Positions 5,214-7,913 of a stretch of 7,913 bases of DNA are shown piece after piece. Location of the stretch: NCBI GenBank assembly GCA_024697505.1, contig JAILFQ010000341.1, positions 1-7,913 on the forward strand. The letters run 5' to 3'. The stretch comes from Lachnospiraceae bacterium. GTDB lineage: Bacteria; Bacillota; Clostridia; Lachnospirales; Lachnospiraceae. The position numbers and the translations under genes are program-made. Under the pieces are notes generated by a model. It saw nothing but the letters and a program-made list of their open reading frames with translations. It did not search any database and was not told the DNA's origin. The stretch's first letter is position 1. Every line of letters begins with the position of its first letter.

Positions 5214-6150
5214 TACCGCCTTCGTAAAATGATCTTATATTCATGCATATTTCGTTTAAGCAGCGTTTTCTGGCTTCGTAAGACCCCCACGCCATATGCG
5301 GTGTAAGGCATACATTTCTGTATTCCTTAATTTCGTTAAAAGGATGTGTTTCCGGAAATGGCTCGGAAGAATAAACGTCGCATCCGAGGCCGGCTATCTT
5401 TCCGTCCTTTATGGCTTTGGCAACAGCTGCTTCGTCGCAAACCGCACCTCTTGCCACATTTATAAGAATAGCATCCTTCTTCATGGAAGAAATCAGTTCT
5501 GAAGAGATTATTCCTCGGGTAGAATCATTAAGAGGAAGATGGACGGAAATGATATCTGACTGTGCGCAGAGGGTTTTAAGGTCTACGCATTCTACATCTG
5601 TAGCAGGCGTTTTCTTAAAGGCCAAAACCTTACAACCAAGTGCTCTTGCCACGTCTCCGACTTTTTTACCGATATTTCCGTAGCCCACAATTCCCCATGT
5701 TTTTCCGGAAATTTCGTGGTAAACAGGAGTGAGTTTATTTGCAACTCCGCCTTTTGTGTATTCTCCGCTTCTTACATGCTCCGTAAAGTCATAAATGTTG
5801 GTTGAAAGGTAAAGGGCCATGGCTGCGGTTAACTGAGCCACAGACTCTGTTGAATAACCTGCCACGTTGCAAACAGCTATTCCCTTTTTCTTGCAATAAT
5901 CAAGATCTACGTTATCAAAGCCCGTTGCAGCTATGCAAATAAGCTTAAGGCTATCATTTCCCGCAAGGGTTTTCTCGTTCATTTTCACCTTATTTATAAG
6001 TGCAACTTCCGCATCCTTCAAATGATCGCACACTTCTTCGGGTGCAGTGGTCTTATAAGCAAAAAACTCACCGTAATCCTTAAGTGCGGAAAGGTCTAAA
6101 TCCTCTCCAAGCGTTGCGCTGTCCAATACTGCAATCTTTACATTTTTCAT
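5194..6150 (-). CDS. D-isomer-specific 2-hydroxyacid dehydrogenase
   Basis: The 318-residue product has the full two-domain architecture of the family, whose members reversibly reduce 2-keto acids (for example hydroxypyruvate/glycerate or glyoxylate/glycolate) with NAD(P)H. The nucleotide-binding motif is GIVGYGNIGKKV (G156, G158, G161). Catalytic residues are Arg234 in NVARGAV, Glu263 in SSEP and His285 in LTPHMAW. After the second beta strand the sequence reads LAFKKTP, where NAD-specific members usually have Asp; this hints at NADP(H), by inference. The start at 6150 is chosen because GGAGG (6159-6163) precedes it by 8 nt; an earlier ATG at 6165 overlaps that site. The gene begins 2 bp after the hydrolase stop, and its ribosome binding site lies inside the last hydrolase codons, so translation is probably coupled. 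A hydroxypyruvate/glycerate role is plausible but not proven. Confidence 0.9.
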   Translation of the reverse strand: MKNVKIAVLDSATLGEDLDLSALKDYGEFFAYKTTAPEEVCDHLKDAEVALINKVKMNEKTLAGNDSLKLICIAATGFDNVDLDYCKKKGIAVCNVAGYSTESVAQLTAAMALYLSTNIYDFTEHVRSGEYTKGGVANKLTPVYHEISGKTWGIVGYGNIGKKVGDVARALGCKVLAFKKTPATDVECVDLKTLCAQSDIISVHLPLNDSTRGIISSELISSMKKDAILINVARGAVCDEAAVAKAIKDGKIAGLGCDVYSSEPFPETHPFNEIKEYRNVCLTPHMAWGSYEARKRCLNEICMNIRSFYEGGNRSRLV

Positions 6151-6152
6151 TT

Positions 6153-7118
6153 TTATTTCCTCCATTCTCTCTTTAGTACTTCTTCCGCCTTTTTCAAATG
6201 AATGTTAAAATCGTTATCGTTTGCGGCAATCTCTTTGCTTTCGTATATAACCGGGCTCCAATCCCACCAGAATATCCCCTCAAACCATGGCTTGTCCGAA
6301 AATGTTTTAAGGCAGGACTCATAGAAATTGGCCTGTTCCTCCTCATCATGTGGAAATTCCTTGTGCATAAAATCCCAAGGCATTGCGGCGCAGCCCCTTG
6401 CACTCCTGCAGCCTATTTCCATAAAAATGATCTTTTTATTCAGGCGTTTGCAGGTTTCCTCAAGATTGTTTGCCACCTTTTCCCATTCTGCCTTCATTTC
6501 TTCCACAGATGCGCCGCCTTCCTTTGCTACTCTGTAGTAAGCTGAAGTTCCAACGTAGTCTATGGCGTCATACCACTTAGCCTCGTCCTCATGGCCATGG
6601 TTTGTATTATAAGTAAGCTTTCCGGAGTAAACCTTTCTCACTTTTGCAATAAGTTCTCTCCAGTAAGTTTCTTTTCTTTCCGTTCCAAGCATTTCGCAGC
6701 CAAGGCAAAGCATTTCGCAGCCGGTGTATTCTGCTATTTCTGCGTAATGAAGGATATATGCCGTATAGTATTCAAACCAGGTCTTCCAATACTTGTCCTC
6801 ATTAAACATGGTTTCGTCCGGGAAGTCTATGCGGGCTCTCCAAACACCATCATCTGTGTCTATCATAGGTTTAAGGCAGACTTTGATGTTATTCTTTCTA
6901 AAGTGTTCCACCGTTGAAATAATGTCCAGATCCGAAACAGAACGTCTGTAATCGAAGTAGATTTCCGTTGAAGAGTAACTTTTCTGCCTAACAGAAAAAG
7001 CCAGACAAACCCAGTTTATGCCTGTTTCCATAAGCGCCTCGCGGCTTCTTACCGCAGCCTCACTTGTATAAGTACCTTTTACTGCCTTGTAGCCATATGT
7101 ATATCCTTTAATTTCCAT
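6153..7118 (-). CDS. Glycoside hydrolase, GH113-like (beta-mannanase type fold)
   Basis: The 321-residue product looks like a (beta/alpha)8 glycoside hydrolase of family 113, whose characterised members cleave beta-1,4-mannan or mannooligosaccharides. Supporting motifs are GYTYG near the N-terminus, TGINWVCLAF (about 32-41), VCLKPMID (80-87) followed by WR (93-94), the candidate acid/base Glu142 in CLGCEM, the candidate nucleophile Glu234 in IIFMEIGCRS, and WWDW (284-287) on the last strand. No signal peptide is present, so it probably acts on imported oligosaccharides in the cytoplasm. I chose the ATG at 7118 because GGAGG (7124-7128) lies 5 nt upstream; a GTG at 7139 would add seven residues and engulf that site. 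A promoter lies at 7185-7213. It is the first gene of a coupled pair with the dehydrogenase. The family call is from remembered motifs and should be confirmed by profile search. Confidence 0.8.
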   Translation of the reverse strand: MEIKGYTYGYKAVKGTYTSEAAVRSREALMETGINWVCLAFSVRQKSYSSTEIYFDYRRSVSDLDIISTVEHFRKNNIKVCLKPMIDTDDGVWRARIDFPDETMFNEDKYWKTWFEYYTAYILHYAEIAEYTGCEMLCLGCEMLGTERKETYWRELIAKVRKVYSGKLTYNTNHGHEDEAKWYDAIDYVGTSAYYRVAKEGGASVEEMKAEWEKVANNLEETCKRLNKKIIFMEIGCRSARGCAAMPWDFMHKEFPHDEEEQANFYESCLKTFSDKPWFEGIFWWDWSPVIYESKEIAANDNDFNIHLKKAEEVLKREWRK

Positions 7119-7184
7119 ATATACCTCCGTATTTTCCACCGTTCCCGGAGCTCATTACGTCTTATCAGACGATCTTATAGGTGA

Positions 7185-7213
7185 ATAATACTATTACATA
7201 CACCTTTCCGCAA
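7185..7213 (-). promoter_or_regulatory. Promoter of the GH113-like/dehydrogenase unit
   Basis: On the minus strand, TTGCGG (7208-7213) and TATTAT (7185-7190) are 17 bp apart, matching 3 of 6 and 5 of 6 positions. The start would be near 7178. The leader then contains a small hairpin, CGTCT/AGACG (7158-7171). Confidence 0.5.
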
Positions 7214-7288
7214 CCGATTTATGAGACTTTTGTAACCTTTTATGTCTTTCCCCCGTCATGTATAATGTAGTAATGGAGTCCACAATTT

Positions 7289-7330
7289 CATCATTGCTCG
7301 TGTATGCCGGCAGCGATACGGGCAATGATG
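7289..7330 (+). other. Hairpin upstream of the CapA-like gene
   Basis: CATCATTGC (7289-7297) and GCAATGATG (7322-7330) are perfectly complementary over 9 bp. The enclosed 24 nt include GTAT/ATAC and the palindrome TGCCGGCA. A T-rich stretch (7331-7351) follows, though it is interrupted. It could be a leader structure if transcription starts near 7273, or a terminator-like element shielding the downstream promoter. Confidence 0.45.
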
Positions 7331-7359
7331 TATTTTGTGCTTTTCTTTTTATTTAAATA

Positions 7360-7368
7360 TGATATACT
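7360..7368 (+). promoter_or_regulatory. Extended -10 promoter of the CapA-like lipoprotein gene
   Basis: TGATATACT has a TGn motif before TATACT (5 of 6). No good -35 is seen at the usual spacing. The start would be near 7375, leaving a leader of about 44 nt with AAAGGAG at 7405-7411. Confidence 0.5.
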
Positions 7369-7383
7369 ACATTATGTAGTATA
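7363..7383. promoter_or_regulatory. 10-1-10 palindromic probable operator
   Basis: TATACTACAT and ATGTAGTATA are perfect inverted arms around a single T. The site begins on the -10 hexamer and covers the predicted transcript start, the classic position for a repressor. A half-site ATGTAGTA recurs at 7265-7272, just after a TATAAT. The regulator is not in the window. Confidence 0.6.
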
Positions 7384-7418
7384 GTAACTAAATTTTAAAG
7401 TTTCAAAGGAGTGTAACA

Positions 7419-7913
7419 ATGAAAAAACATTTAGGCAAAAAGATTTTAACTTCAATTGCAGCACTTATGCTTTTTGCAGCCCTTGCTCTTGTGGCAGGTT
7501 GCAGCTGCAGCGTTAGCGAGGAAAATGCCGAGCCTACACCGATTGCGGGAAATGATACAACACCTACACCGGTACAACCGGCAGACACAGAACCTTCCTC
7601 AGCAACATCAACACCGTTTCCAACTACAACATCCACACCTACGCCAAAGCCTACAACAGAGCCTACCAAAGCTCCGGCTACTCCAACCCCTGAAGCAACT
7701 CCTACTCCGGCGCCAAAGACGGTAAGAATCACCTTCGGCGGAGATGTTACTCTTGCAAGTGACCCGGCAAAACAGAATGTTTCACATAACTTCTTCTCCG
7801 TTTACAACAGTGTAAAAGACAATTCTTATTTCTTTAAGAATCTTGCCACACTCTTTGCAGCAGATGATATTACACTTGTAAACCTTGAAGGTTGTATTTC
7901 CGACGGTGGAACA
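7419..7913 (+). CDS. CapA-like (PGA_cap) lipoprotein, 3' partial
   Basis: The frame starts at ATG 7419, with AAAGGAG (7405-7411) 7 nt upstream, and is open to the right edge (165 codons). Residues 1-27 are a lipoprotein signal: MKKHLGKK, a hydrophobic core, and the lipobox LVAGC with Cys28 as the lipidated residue. Residues 37-100 are a Thr/Pro/Ala-rich linker with repeated TPTP and similar units, which probably spans the cell wall. From 102 a folded domain begins: ITFGGDVTLA (104-113), SYFFKNLATLF (136-146) and LVNLEG (153-158) match the metallophosphatase-like CapA/PGA_cap domain found in poly-gamma-glutamate and capsule loci. The protein would be anchored on the outer face of the membrane. 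Its substrate is not known, and the rest of the domain lies outside the window. A palindromic operator covers its promoter, so it is likely regulated. Confidence 0.88.
   Translation, partial: MKKHLGKKILTSIAALMLFAALALVAGCSCSVSEENAEPTPIAGNDTTPTPVQPADTEPSSATSTPFPTTTSTPTPKPTTEPTKAPATPTPEATPTPAPKTVRITFGGDVTLASDPAKQNVSHNFFSVYNSVKDNSYFFKNLATLFAADDITLVNLEGCISDGGT

Larger units (their letters stand above)
7119..7418. other. Divergent intergenic region
   Basis: This 300-bp region separates the minus-strand hydrolase from the plus-strand lipoprotein. It holds a promoter for the hydrolase, an isolated TATAAT (7261-7266) on the plus strand followed by the half-site ATGTAGTA, a 42-bp hairpin region (7289-7330), a T-rich stretch, and the palindrome-covered promoter of the lipoprotein. 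No coding sequence is supported. Confidence 0.75.

Noticed and set aside
7456..7725. Plus-strand Gln/Leu-rich open frame inside the lipoprotein
   Set aside because: It is an out-of-frame reading of the repetitive ACA/CCT linker codons, with no ribosome binding site.
7403..7732. Minus-strand 109-codon Gly/Val-rich open frame
   Set aside because: It is the complement of the Thr/Pro-rich linker of the CapA-like lipoprotein; the plus strand has a ribosome binding site, signal peptide and domain match.

Overview
The window looks like a chromosomal stretch from a low-to-moderate GC Firmicute, most likely a gut or rumen Clostridia member such as Lachnospiraceae. The reasons are strong AAGGAGG-type ribosome binding sites, A/T-rich promoters with extended -10 elements, and gene families that are common there (DUF2207, DUF4870, GH113-like, a CapA-type lipoprotein, a MazG-like protein). 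The assignment is inference; no rRNA or other marker gene is present.

Layout. A plus-strand gene enters from the left edge (1-1787) and encodes a DUF2207 membrane protein with a polyglycine tail. It converges on a minus-strand block through a bidirectional terminator (1823-1857). Right to left, that block reads: a GH113-like glycoside hydrolase coupled to a D-2-hydroxyacid dehydrogenase (7118-5194); a zinc-dependent guanine/nucleoside deaminase followed closely by a MazG-like NTP pyrophosphohydrolase (5072-4271); a repeat-filled intergenic region (3765-4270); a six-TM-like membrane protein of unknown role with an alpha/beta hydrolase 6 bp behind it (3747-2269); and a small DUF4870 membrane protein with its own promoter (2181-1882). 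A divergent intergenic region (7119-7418) then leads to a plus-strand lipoprotein with a Thr/Pro-rich linker and the start of a CapA-like domain, cut by the right edge.

How the genes may work together. The hydrolase/dehydrogenase pair suggests cytoplasmic handling of a sugar or hydroxyacid. The deaminase/MazG pair suggests nucleotide salvage or pool cleaning. The DUF2207 protein and the CapA-like lipoprotein are envelope proteins. I see no phage, CRISPR, toxin-antitoxin or recognised defence system. The genes are mostly ordinary housekeeping or accessory types.

The least explained DNA is the 3886-4263 region: two perfect 134-bp direct repeats 220 bp apart, a third degenerate partial copy between them, four inverted-repeat modules per full copy, and related inverted ends. 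Second in interest is a perfect 10-1-10 palindrome lying on the probable -10 element of the CapA-like gene.

Several starts were placed internal to the longest open frame because the Shine-Dalgarno sequence decides them: the hydrolase at 7118, the dehydrogenase at 6150 and the MazG-like protein at 4597.
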